Shown here: positions 17,279 through 24,787 of the stretch, piece by piece
Layout of the letters: every line of letters begins with the position of its first letter
Position numbering within the stretch: position 1 is the stretch's first letter
NCBI GenBank assembly: GCA_965232895.1
Contig: OZ247430.1
Coordinates: forward strand, 1,178,001-1,242,000
Direction of reading: 5' to 3'
DNA: 64,000 bases
DNA from: Bin87 sp965232895
GTDB taxonomy: Bacteria; Chloroflexota; Dehalococcoidia; Lucifugimonadales; UBA3495
The notes under the pieces: generated by a model
The model's input: the letters and a program-made list of their open reading frames with translations, nothing else
Database searches by the model: none
Told to the model about the DNA's origin: nothing
Translations under genes and position numbers: made by a program

Positions 17279-17980
17279 GTCTCGTGGCGGGATGATGTCC
17301 CACAAAGACCGGGGCACCCCGTATAAATCGCCGGGAAACAGCGAACTCAGCCTCCTGCGATTCGCGGACAGGAGTCCAAAGGACAGCGGGTCAATCTCGG
17401 TAGGCTGGACGCCTATAGTCGTCACCTCGGCGTCGCCAAACGGCCAGGGATTCGCCAGCGGCCTGTAATCATCATCCAAGGGGGAGGACACGTCGGCACC
17501 GTACAGATCGCTGATCATCCTCCGAATCCGCAGGGACACCTGCGGCCTAAGCATGCGGTAGGGAGATCCAACAAAACCCGAGGGTTGGATCATCCGTCGA
17601 CGGAAAAGGTACGGTAAAGTTGCCGGGGCTTGTTCCTGGCCGGGGCTGAATGTTCCGACCCCGATCACCGGAACTTCATCCGCCGTCACACTCCGGTGGC
17701 GCTCCGGCGAAGGCAAAGGGAAAAAGCCGAGGCCGTCCTGCGTCGAGTCTGCCGGCCGTCCTTGAGCCTCATCGGCCGCAGCGCTCTGGGTCGCTTCCAA
17801 AGACTGGCGGGTCCAGTCCGCGGACATGGCGTCACCCACCATCTGGGCGAACGCCAGCACCGCTCTCCGGCGCACCTCCTCCGTGTCCACAGAAGGGCTT
17901 GCGTCTTCGCCCGACCTACCACGGGTTTCGTCGTGTTTCATTCGCTGCCGACTCCGGTCCAGAGCCTGGAATTCGCGCAA
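17054..17980 (-). CDS. Unrecognised protein, 3' end fused to methylase antisense
   Basis: The frame of 308 codons starts at ATG 17980 (alternative ATG at 17938). The first ~260 residues are not recognised. They have acidic and Arg-rich stretches at the N-terminus (RSGEDASPSVDTEEVRRRAV), a Pro-rich middle and conserved-looking text such as IRRMISDLYGADVS. From about 17195 down to the stop it simply reads antisense to the DUF1156 gene, so its natural C-terminus is probably lost at the same junction. The upstream region holds a minus-strand TATAAT box (18045-18040). It is divergent from the XRE regulator gene and could be controlled by it. Confidence 0.45.
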   Translation of the reverse strand: MREFQALDRSRQRMKHDETRGRSGEDASPSVDTEEVRRRAVLAFAQMVGDAMSADWTRQSLEATQSAAADEAQGRPADSTQDGLGFFPLPSPERHRSVTADEVPVIGVGTFSPGQEQAPATLPYLFRRRMIQPSGFVGSPYRMLRPQVSLRIRRMISDLYGADVSSPLDDDYRPLANPWPFGDAEVTTIGVQPTEIDPLSFGLLSANRRRLSSLFPGDLYGVPRSLWDIIPPRDLESLRVFPRSMNPNNNQEVENDDDNGTSEVPLGPFASGTQDVGGHWIQLVGYGAKAQASSLKWNGAAAGCDVED

Positions 17981-18250
17981 ATGCGCGGCCCGGACCCTGC
18001 GATTTGTGTGCTGCCGTTCTTGCGAACTTGCTATGAATTATTATAACCCATCGGCTCCGAGTCAACAGACCGACGATGTCATCAATTGCAACCCACTTTG
18101 TCAAATTGTCCCGCATCACAGGGAAGCAATGCGGGCATGGCCCGCTAGAGGGTCTGAAAATCCGAGCCGCAGGGCCGGGCATTCTGCCGGCAGAGTGCGC
18201 TATAATAAACGAAAACAATTGCAACGCCGACCGAACGGAGGGGGCATGAT
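17981..18250. promoter_or_regulatory. Divergent promoter region with repeated CAATTGCAAC
   Basis: A minus-strand TATAAT lies at 18045-18040 and a plus-strand TATAAT at 18201-18206, about 45 bases before the XRE start. The 10-mer CAATTGCAAC occurs at 18083-18092 and again at 18216-18225, next to the plus-strand -10 box, and is a candidate operator for the XRE protein. A small GCGGGC/GCCCGC hairpin sits at 18131-18145. GGAGGGGG precedes the XRE start. Confidence 0.5.
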
Positions 18251-18733
18251 ATGACTGACGTACACCCCCCGGAACATACGGGCGACGAAACCAACACCGA
18301 AGTGTCGTCTCACGACACGGAAGAGGCCGAACACCACGACGAACTACCCTTGGGGACCGTCCTGCGCCAGCTTCGGGGCGAACGCAGCCTTCGAGAAGTG
18401 CAGAAGGGCAGCGGCGTCTCCAACACCTACTTGTGCAACCTCGAGCTGGGCATCCAGCGGCCAGGCTTCCGGATCCTCGAAAAACTCGCCGACTACTACG
18501 GGGTCAGCATCTCTGACCTGTTCCGGCGGGCCGAGGTGCTGCGCGAACGCGGCGAGGCTTACCAGCAGGCCCACGACGCCGACATTGAACGGAGCTACCG
18601 CTTCCTCATGGACGACCCCTACCTGGAACAGTACGACAAGCCCACCGCAGCGCTGCCCCTGGAGGCCAAGAAGTTCATGGTCCGGCTCTACGAGCACTAC
18701 ACCGGTCGGCAACTGCTGTCCGACGAGACGTAG
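18251..18733 (+). CDS. XRE-family HTH transcriptional regulator
   Basis: The 160-residue protein starts at ATG 18251 behind GGAGGGGG. An acidic, His-rich leader (residues 1-33) precedes an XRE/Cro helix-turn-helix (about 35-95): LGTVLRQLRGERSLREV, then SGVSNTYLCNLELGIQRPG (recognition helix) and LEKLADYYGVSISDLFR. The C-terminal ~60 residues are helical and unassigned, probably for dimerisation or ligand sensing. It lies 33 bases upstream of the mini-recombinase gene and the large serine recombinase in the same direction, so it likely regulates itself and the recombination genes, as in many mobile elements (inference). Confidence 0.85.
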   Translation: MTDVHPPEHTGDETNTEVSSHDTEEAEHHDELPLGTVLRQLRGERSLREVQKGSGVSNTYLCNLELGIQRPGFRILEKLADYYGVSISDLFRRAEVLRERGEAYQQAHDADIERSYRFLMDDPYLEQYDKPTAALPLEAKKFMVRLYEHYTGRQLLSDET

Positions 18734-18766
18734 ATGAACCTCACACCAAAACTCAGGAGGAACGAA

Positions 18767-18961
18767 ATGGGCAGAGATCAGGAACGAAAGAGGCCCCTCT
18801 CCTACATCCGAGTATCGAGTCTCGGGCAGGTAGCTGAGGAAACACTCGAACGCCAGCACAACGCCATCGTTGCCTGCGCTACGGACCTTGGCGTGGACAT
18901 CCACCAAGAGTACGTCGACAGACCGCCGGACGACAATCACACAAGCACACAGGAGGAATAA
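18767..18961 (+). CDS. Mini serine-recombinase-like protein (N-terminal fragment only)
   Basis: The start is ATG 18767, 6 bases after AGGAGG; an upstream in-frame ATG at 18734 lacks such a site. The 64-residue product contains LSYIRVSSLGQVAEETLERQ and IHQEYVDRP, the first strand, active-serine loop and second strand of a resolvase-type catalytic domain. It then ends, with no room for the rest of that domain or a DNA-binding domain. It is followed after one base by the GTG start of the full-size recombinase, which has its own AGGAGG. It may be a decayed paralogue or a retained small regulator that pairs with the large enzyme. Confidence 0.6.
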   Translation: MGRDQERKRPLSYIRVSSLGQVAEETLERQHNAIVACATDLGVDIHQEYVDRPPDDNHTSTQEE

Positions 18962-18962
18962 C

Positions 18963-20612
18963 GTGAGCAAAAAGGAACGAAGGAAAGTAGCCTTCTACAT
19001 CAGGGTGTCGAGCTTCGAGCAGAACGTCGAGGGGTCCGTGGGCGGCCAGCGGGACGCTCTCGCAGCGGTGGCCGCCGCCATGGACCTGGAGTTCTACAAG
19101 GAATACATCGACGAAGGCATCAGCGGGCTCAAGGACAGCCGGGGCAACTTCCAGCGGATGATGAAGGAGGGCCTGTAGAAGCCCCGGGCCTTCGACGTGC
19201 TTCTGATGTGGGACCAGTCCCGCCTCAGTCGCAAGAACACCACCGCCTTGTCGGCCATGGAGAATCTGGAGGCGAACGGCGTTGAGGTCAGGGAAGTGCG
19301 GGAAGCGCCGCCCGAAGATCCCAAAACCAGGAAGTTGGTGCGCACGATACGCGGCGGCGTCAACGAGTACGCACTGGACGTCATGTCCGAGGACATCGCC
19401 CGGGGACAGCGGCGTTCCGCACGGGAGGGCTTCTGGCAGGCTCCCACCATCCCCTACGGATACTCGCGGGAGTACGTCTACGTCGGGCCTCGAAGGCGCT
19501 CCAGGCTGGTCATCAACCCCGACGAGCAGCCTCACGTGCGCCTCATCTTTGACCTGGGCCTCAAGGACATGTCGCCCTCACGCATCGTCCAATGGCTCAA
19601 CGAGAACGGCCACTTCAAGGCCGCCGGCACGCCGTGGAAGGTCAGCCACATCAGGAAGATCCTCAGCAACCCGGTCTACTTCGGGATGTTCATTCGAGGT
19701 CTGCGCTCCAAGAAAACGATGGTGGCCGTGCCGGTAACCTACCAGCGCAACGCCTGCGAACCCATCGTGTCCGAGGAGGATTTCCTAGACGTGCAGGAAC
19801 TTAAGGCAGCCAGAACCTTCGAACGGCAGCACCCTCGCAACTCCGCCAGCCCGTACCCGCTGTCTGGGCTGATGACCTGTGAACTCCACGACGCCAACCT
19901 GAACATGGAAGGCGCCAAGGACCGCAAGGGCGGCAAGTACACCTGCAGTGCCATCCGCCAGGAGCAGCGCAAGGACTGCACGACCCCACGGCTGCCCGCC
20001 GAGGACATCCACGCTCGGGTCGTCCAATGCTTGACCGCCCGCATCCTGACCGACGATGCGATCACCATCATGGCCTCGGAGATCAAAGAGGAGCGGGGCG
20101 GCGGCAATCAGGAGCAGGAACTCGAGCTGAAGTCCATCCGTGAACGCATCGCCAGTGCCAAGCAAGGAAAGGACAACCTCGTCAAAAAGGTGATAGCCGG
20201 CGAAATGATGGACAACGACATCACCGAGCAGATGAACGGCATTCGAAGCAACCTCGAATTCCTGGAACGGCGAGAGGAAGAACTCAAGGCGAACCTGGCA
20301 AACCAGAATGCCTTCCTCACTGACCTGGAACAGATCAAGGCCTACGCCCGTGATCTGAAGACCTATCTCCGGGAAGGCAACGAAGACACGCTGAAACAGG
20401 TCTTCCATCTGGTGATCGAGAAAATCATGGTGCGACCCGGAAACGCCACGATTCGGTATACAATACCCATGCCGCCGGACGGGTCCGGCGACTGGATGAT
20501 GTCAGAAGAACTGGACCTTGATGGTCCGGTTCTTCGTATTAGTCCCCCTGCTCAAGCAGGAATCCTGGTGATCAAAATCGTTAAATACGCTTCAAATTCG
20601 TTCATTCTATGA
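18963..20612 (+). pseudogene. Large serine recombinase interrupted by an in-frame amber codon
   Basis: The frame starts at GTG 18963 (AGGAGG 6 bases before) with AFYIRVSSFEQNVEGSV, the serine-recombinase active site. At 19176-19178 it meets TAG after MMKEGL, and continues in the same frame without any shift: FDVLLMWDQSRLSRK, RGQRRSAREG, a recombinase domain (WLNENGHFKAAGTPWKVSHIR region, split here for length), a zinc beta-ribbon region (MTCELHDANLN...), a coiled coil and a C-terminal tail, ending at 20612. Joined, it would be about 549 residues, normal for a large serine integrase. The amber could arise from CAG. Either the gene is inactivated or TAG is read through. It is the probable integrase of the element that brought in this region. 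Confidence 0.8.
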
Positions 20613-20617
20613 CCAAT

Positions 20618-20672
20618 GGACTCCGGCTTTCGCCGGAGTGACGGGCGTGGAGCCTATGATGCGATTGCCCTG
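20618..20672. repeat. Dispersed hairpin repeat, copy A
   Basis: TGGACTCCGGC..GCCGGAGTGAC forms a short hairpin (CTCCGGC/GCCGGAG) just after the recombinase stop and is followed by TGCGATTGCCCTGG. The same two-part arrangement (hairpin of TGGATTCC..GGAATGAC type, then the identical 14-mer TGCGATTGCCCTGG) recurs at about 56793-56840, so this is a dispersed REP-like or MITE-end element. Confidence 0.65.
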
Positions 20673-20683
20673 GCACGTAGGTA

Positions 20684-20744
20684 GTGTCTCAGTTTGAATT
20701 TTCTGAGTAGGGTTACCAGGCAGCTCAATTTCAAAGAGAGACAC
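20684..20744. repeat. Imperfect inverted-repeat element
   Basis: GTGTCTC at 20684-20690 pairs with GAGACAC at 20738-20744, and inner TTTGAA (20693-20698) pairs with TTCAAA (20730-20735). The whole unit of about 61 bases fills the gap before the convergent VWA gene and could be a small non-autonomous element or a bidirectional transcription stop. Confidence 0.5.
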
Positions 20745-20770
20745 CACCCGCGCGTATGGAAGCGCTGCGA

Positions 20771-22801
20771 TCAGCCCGAAACCCGCTTGCGACGGTTGGT
20801 GATGTAATCGACCAACACGTACTCGCCCAGGTTTTCGCTGCTGCTGTAGAAGGCCCGGCCGCGATTGATGCGGGTCATCCGGTCGACGAAATTCACCAGC
20901 TGGTAGCTGTTCTCCAGCATGAAAGTGTTGATGACGATGCCTTCCTGCGTGCAGCGGCGCACCTCTTTCAGGGTTTCCAGTTCAGTGCGGTAGCTGGGCG
21001 GGTAGGAGAAGTAGGCCTGCTCGCCTTCCAGGTGCGCGGTGGGCTCGCCGTCGGTGATCACCAGGATCTGCCGGGTGCCTCCTTTTTCGCGGGATAGGAG
21101 CTTGCGGGACAGCATCAAGGCGTGGTGCAGGTTGGTGCCGGACACCCAGTTGTTCCAGGTGAGGCCGGCCAGGTCTTCCTCCTCCAACTCGCGCGCATAG
21201 TCCGAGAACCCGACGACGTGGAGGGTGTCCCGGGGATACTGCTGGCGAATGAGGGCGAACAGGGCGAGGGTCACCTTCTTCGCCGCCGCCCAGTTGTTGA
21301 ACAGGCCCATGGACCGGCTCTGGTCCAACAGGACGATGGTCGCGGAGCGGGTCATGTGCTCGTTGCGGTAGATTTCGAAGTCGTCGGGGCGCAGCCTGAC
21401 GGGAACCTGGGGTCCGCCCCGGACGATGGCGTTTTTCACCGTGGCCTGGAGGTCCAGCTGCAGCGGGTCGCCGAACTCGTAGGTCTTGGTGTCGCCCAGC
21501 AGGTCGCCGCCGGCGCCCCGGGTGTCCAAATCGTGGTTGCCGAGGCGGTCCTTCTTGAGTTGCTGGAACACCTCGCGCATGGCTTTCTGGCCGATGCGGC
21601 GGATGCCCCGGGCGGTCAGGTTGAGCTTATCGTCGTCGGTGATATAGCCGGCATCCTTCAGCAATTGGCGCAGGCGGTCCAGTTCTTCCCACGCCCGCCG
21701 GGCCTCTTCGCCCAACAGTTCCGCCAGCTTTTCGGGATCGACGTCGTCCAGGTTGCCGGTGCGCATAGCCTGCTGGAGTGACTGTTCCAACTGGTCGAGG
21801 TCCTGCATCTGGCGCATGGCCTCCATGGCCTGCTCCAGGGTCATGCTGTCGTCGCCGAGGAACGGGTACTGGCGGGCCAGTTCATCCGGAGGCATCAGCG
21901 ACTGCATCAGGCTGGCGAACTCGGACATCTCGTCCATGAGGCGCGGATCCATGGCGGACTGCATGGCGTCTTCCAGCTCGCGGCGCATGTCGGGGGACAG
22001 GCTGTCCATCAGCGACTGCATCTGCGCCATCTGCTGCTGGATGCGCTCCATGAGCTCATCGAGACTCTGTGGCGGGTCGTCGCCGAACATGGGGCCCCAT
22101 TTCTGCATGAAGCCTTCGAAGTTGGGGTCTCGCCCCTCCATGCGGTCGCGTAGCATCTGGTTGAGGTCCTGCATCATCTGACGCATGGCCTCCATCTGCT
22201 CCGGCGACATGTTCTGCATCTGGTCCTGCATCTGCTGGGAAATGTTCTGAGCCATCTGGCCCTTGAGCATGTCCAGCAGTTCCTGGAACATCTGCTGGGC
22301 GTCCGGGTCCATGAAGTCGTACTCCATCAACTCCTGGATCTGCCCGCCCAGGCTGTCGGGGAGTTCATCCAGCTTATCGAGGTTGCGCTGGGCGCGTTCC
22401 TGCAGCATGCGGTTCAGGGCCCGCTGCTGCTCCTTGCCATCCATGTCGGCTGGCTCCGGCTGTTCGGCGGCATCGTCCAGGCGACGCTGGATGCCCTCCC
22501 GCTCGGTGCGGAGGATTTCGTCCATCCGCTCCTGCAGGTCGTCGACCACGGAGTCGAGGTTGCTCTGCTGCATCTGCTCGCGCCGCTGCTGCTTCAGTTG
22601 TTCCATGAGCTGGCGCAGGTTGGGCATTTCGGAGCCGTCGCGGTTCTGCATACCGTTGCGGAACAGGTCGCGGAGGGCGCGGGCCAGGTCGCCGTGCTGC
22701 AGCAGATCATCCGAAAGGGCGTCCATCACCTCGCTGGCGTCGACGTCGAAAATCTGCTGGGTGCCATCCCACTGGGAATAGCGGTAGCGTTGATACAGCA
22801 T
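20771..22801 (-). CDS. VWA-domain protein with Gln/Met-rich helical N-terminal region
   Basis: The start is ATG 22801, preceded by GGAGG; the frame is open further upstream but that part is antisense-like and lacks a ribosome site. The product has 676 residues. Residues ~90-400 are rich in Gln, Met, Asp and Leu with many short helices (QQMAQMQSLMDSLS and similar), an unusual low-complexity scaffold. The C-terminal VWA domain has a complete MIDAS: DQSRS (about 493-497), SGTNLHHAL and ITDGEPT. Such proteins normally work with MoxR-type AAA+ ATPases in metal-dependent assembly or insertion; no MoxR gene is in this window. It lies 104 bases downstream of the TOPRIM gene on the same strand, so co-transcription with the ATPase/TOPRIM pair is possible but not demonstrated. 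Confidence 0.8.
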   Translation of the reverse strand: MLYQRYRYSQWDGTQQIFDVDASEVMDALSDDLLQHGDLARALRDLFRNGMQNRDGSEMPNLRQLMEQLKQQRREQMQQSNLDSVVDDLQERMDEILRTEREGIQRRLDDAAEQPEPADMDGKEQQRALNRMLQERAQRNLDKLDELPDSLGGQIQELMEYDFMDPDAQQMFQELLDMLKGQMAQNISQQMQDQMQNMSPEQMEAMRQMMQDLNQMLRDRMEGRDPNFEGFMQKWGPMFGDDPPQSLDELMERIQQQMAQMQSLMDSLSPDMRRELEDAMQSAMDPRLMDEMSEFASLMQSLMPPDELARQYPFLGDDSMTLEQAMEAMRQMQDLDQLEQSLQQAMRTGNLDDVDPEKLAELLGEEARRAWEELDRLRQLLKDAGYITDDDKLNLTARGIRRIGQKAMREVFQQLKKDRLGNHDLDTRGAGGDLLGDTKTYEFGDPLQLDLQATVKNAIVRGGPQVPVRLRPDDFEIYRNEHMTRSATIVLLDQSRSMGLFNNWAAAKKVTLALFALIRQQYPRDTLHVVGFSDYARELEEEDLAGLTWNNWVSGTNLHHALMLSRKLLSREKGGTRQILVITDGEPTAHLEGEQAYFSYPPSYRTELETLKEVRRCTQEGIVINTFMLENSYQLVNFVDRMTRINRGRAFYSSSENLGEYVLVDYITNRRKRVSG

Positions 22802-22905
22802 TGGAGACCTCCGGACGGGCCGGCGGGAGAAGGACGAACAATTGCGGGATGATAACACACGGGGCGACGGTACCCGGTGGCTCGTCCGGTACGCGATGGC
22901 GGCGT

Positions 22906-23547
22906 TCAGCCAAAGAGGCGGTTGAGCCAGGCGAGGAACGTCTGGGAGAGCAGGTTGGCGATTTGCAGGTCCTGGGTGCGTATCGCCAGACCCATTGGCC
23001 TGGGATCTTCCTGAACCGCCAGCCAAGCATGGACCTGTGCACGGCCGGTTTTGCTTTCGGCGAATTTGCGCTCGACGAGCGGGATTTGATTGACGTATCG
23101 GCGGGACAGCGGCCAAACTCGGTCATCTTCGGGAATCATTTCGGCGACGAAGTCTTCGAGTTCTCCCGGCGATGTATTGTCGGGCATCATCCAAATGCCA
23201 ATGCGAGGTTCGCCCGTGCTTGGATTTTCAGAAATGATGGTGCCGTCTGGGTCGGGACGATCCGGCAGCGCAACCGCGCGTACCGCTTTGGCAAATTCGC
23301 CTTGAACTCTGTCCCAAGTTTGGTTTGGGTCCCGATCCGAGTCCATCACAAAACCCACCGCAGGCCGGCCCGGCGTGTCGATGTGCCCATTGATGCTGCC
23401 GAGGACGTTGTCGATACCTTCATACTCCCTGATGCCGAAAGTTAGAGACGGAGCTGCCCGCCCTGATAAGTGTGAAATAACATGGAGGTCGTCTTTGCCC
23501 TCGACCACCAGCAGGGGATCGGATGAGCCCGGCCGGGGGATTATCAC
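22906..23547 (-). CDS. TOPRIM-like (DUF3226-type) protein, nuclease half of an ATPase pair
   Basis: The 213-residue protein begins with LLVVEGKDDLHVI (Glu16 as TOPRIM glutamate) and has GFVMDSDRD (Asp69 and Asp71 as the DxD motif), the core TOPRIM metal-binding set. The rest contains W..MPDN..PGELEDF, which fits the DUF3226/DUF4435-like helper region. It starts 2 bases after the stop of the upstream ABC-type ATPase, so the two are translationally coupled. By analogy with OLD nucleases and the PARIS system (ATPase plus TOPRIM effector), it probably is the metal-dependent effector or nuclease. A housekeeping role cannot be excluded. Confidence 0.7.
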   Translation of the reverse strand: MIIPRPGSSDPLLVVEGKDDLHVISHLSGRAAPSLTFGIREYEGIDNVLGSINGHIDTPGRPAVGFVMDSDRDPNQTWDRVQGEFAKAVRAVALPDRPDPDGTIISENPSTGEPRIGIWMMPDNTSPGELEDFVAEMIPEDDRVWPLSRRYVNQIPLVERKFAESKTGRAQVHAWLAVQEDPRPMGLAIRTQDLQIANLLSQTFLAWLNRLFG

Positions 23548-23549
23548 GA

Positions 23550-24671
23550 TCAGCGCACCTCGATATCGTATTTCGTAACCGAGGCCAAGCGAGATTCATC
23601 GTAGGTGATCGCCCTCAAGCCGACCGGCACGCGCTCGATGCGGACCAGCAGGCCCTCGATGTCCTCTAATTCGTTTGCCGCCTGCGCGAAGCCCACCACG
23701 CAGTCCCAGCTGTGGGTGGTGGCGATGACCTGCACGTTGTTCCGCTCCGCAGTTTGCAGCACCATGTTCCAGAACTTGGCCTGGACGGAGTGGTGGATGC
23801 CGTTTTCGGCCTCGTCGATGAGGAGGAAACCGTTAGCACTGGCAGCCAAAGCTAAAGCGATTGCGAAGGTTCGTACTGCGCCGTCACCAAGGCTGCGCAG
23901 GGGTACGGGTACGTCTTCATCCTTGAGCTTTACTATTGGACGGCGTCCCACTCTCGGCCCTATTCGAGCCCCCGAATCCACCATCGCGACACGTTCCGAC
24001 GGCGAATCGGCCACTAAGTTCAAGGCTTCAATCGCCCGCTCTTCGTCTGGTGTCAAAACCAACGCATTCAAATACTGCTCTATAGTTTCGTTATCGGGCA
24101 CATCTGGTCCCAACAGAGCGCAAAATATCTCCTGTGCGGCAGGGGTACCGCCGAAGCGGCGCATCATGCGAGTGGGGACCGACACCCCATGAGGAAGCAT
24201 AGTGCGGGTCAAACTCCCAAATTTTATCCTCAAGGCCAACACCTCTTCATCGTCGAAGAGGACAGGTTGACGCCGTTCGACTTTGGAAATTTCATTCTCA
24301 TCGAGAGCCACAATTTCCATCTGAAGGAAGTCTGCTTGATGGGTTGAGCCTATCGAGATCGATTCGTCGGAGTGGATGCGCCGCCCGAAAAACAAACCAT
24401 CCCAGTTTGCCAGAGTTACCTCTTTGCCCTGCTCGTCCGGGGAAGCTATAACATCATCGCTATTGTGGAGCACCTCGGCGATGTCGAGGCGGTGCCCCCG
24501 CGCCGCCCAAATCCGCACCGCGTCCAGCACCGTTGTCTTGCCCACGCCGTTCTTCCCCGTCAGCAGTGTGACGCGGCCCAGGCGCGGGATGGTCAGTTCG
24601 TCGATGCCGCGGAAGTTTTTGATGACCAGGCTGGGGAGGTGGAGGCCTTGGTCTGGTGTCTGGTCTGGCAT
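23550..24671 (-). CDS. OLD-like ABC/AAA ATPase paired with TOPRIM protein
   Basis: The 373-residue protein shows LVIKNFRGIDELTIP, Walker A GKNGVGKTT (residues 39-47), a signature-like LGDGAVRTFAIALAL (about 262-276), Walker B FLLIDEAENGIHHS (282-295, Asp286/Glu287) and a switch VIATTHS (315-321). This is the arrangement of the AAA_21/OLD-type ATPases of the ABC/Rad50 class. Unlike classical OLD it carries no TOPRIM domain; that is encoded by the next, coupled gene. It has no ribosome site stronger than GGGAGCATC and is divergent from the GMC oxidoreductase gene with a 116-base gap. Probably the sensor or ATP-driven scaffold of a two-gene defence module. Confidence 0.8.
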   Translation of the reverse strand: MPDQTPDQGLHLPSLVIKNFRGIDELTIPRLGRVTLLTGKNGVGKTTVLDAVRIWAARGHRLDIAEVLHNSDDVIASPDEQGKEVTLANWDGLFFGRRIHSDESISIGSTHQADFLQMEIVALDENEISKVERRQPVLFDDEEVLALRIKFGSLTRTMLPHGVSVPTRMMRRFGGTPAAQEIFCALLGPDVPDNETIEQYLNALVLTPDEERAIEALNLVADSPSERVAMVDSGARIGPRVGRRPIVKLKDEDVPVPLRSLGDGAVRTFAIALALAASANGFLLIDEAENGIHHSVQAKFWNMVLQTAERNNVQVIATTHSWDCVVGFAQAANELEDIEGLLVRIERVPVGLRAITYDESRLASVTKYDIEVR

Positions 24672-24787
24672 GATGCTCCCCTGATGGATGCTTGGCGGCG
24701 GGCGCGATTGGCGCGTTCGGTTTTCCGATATAATCCCAGTCTAAACTATCAATCCAACACGGGGAAATGATAGCCCCAGGAGGACGC

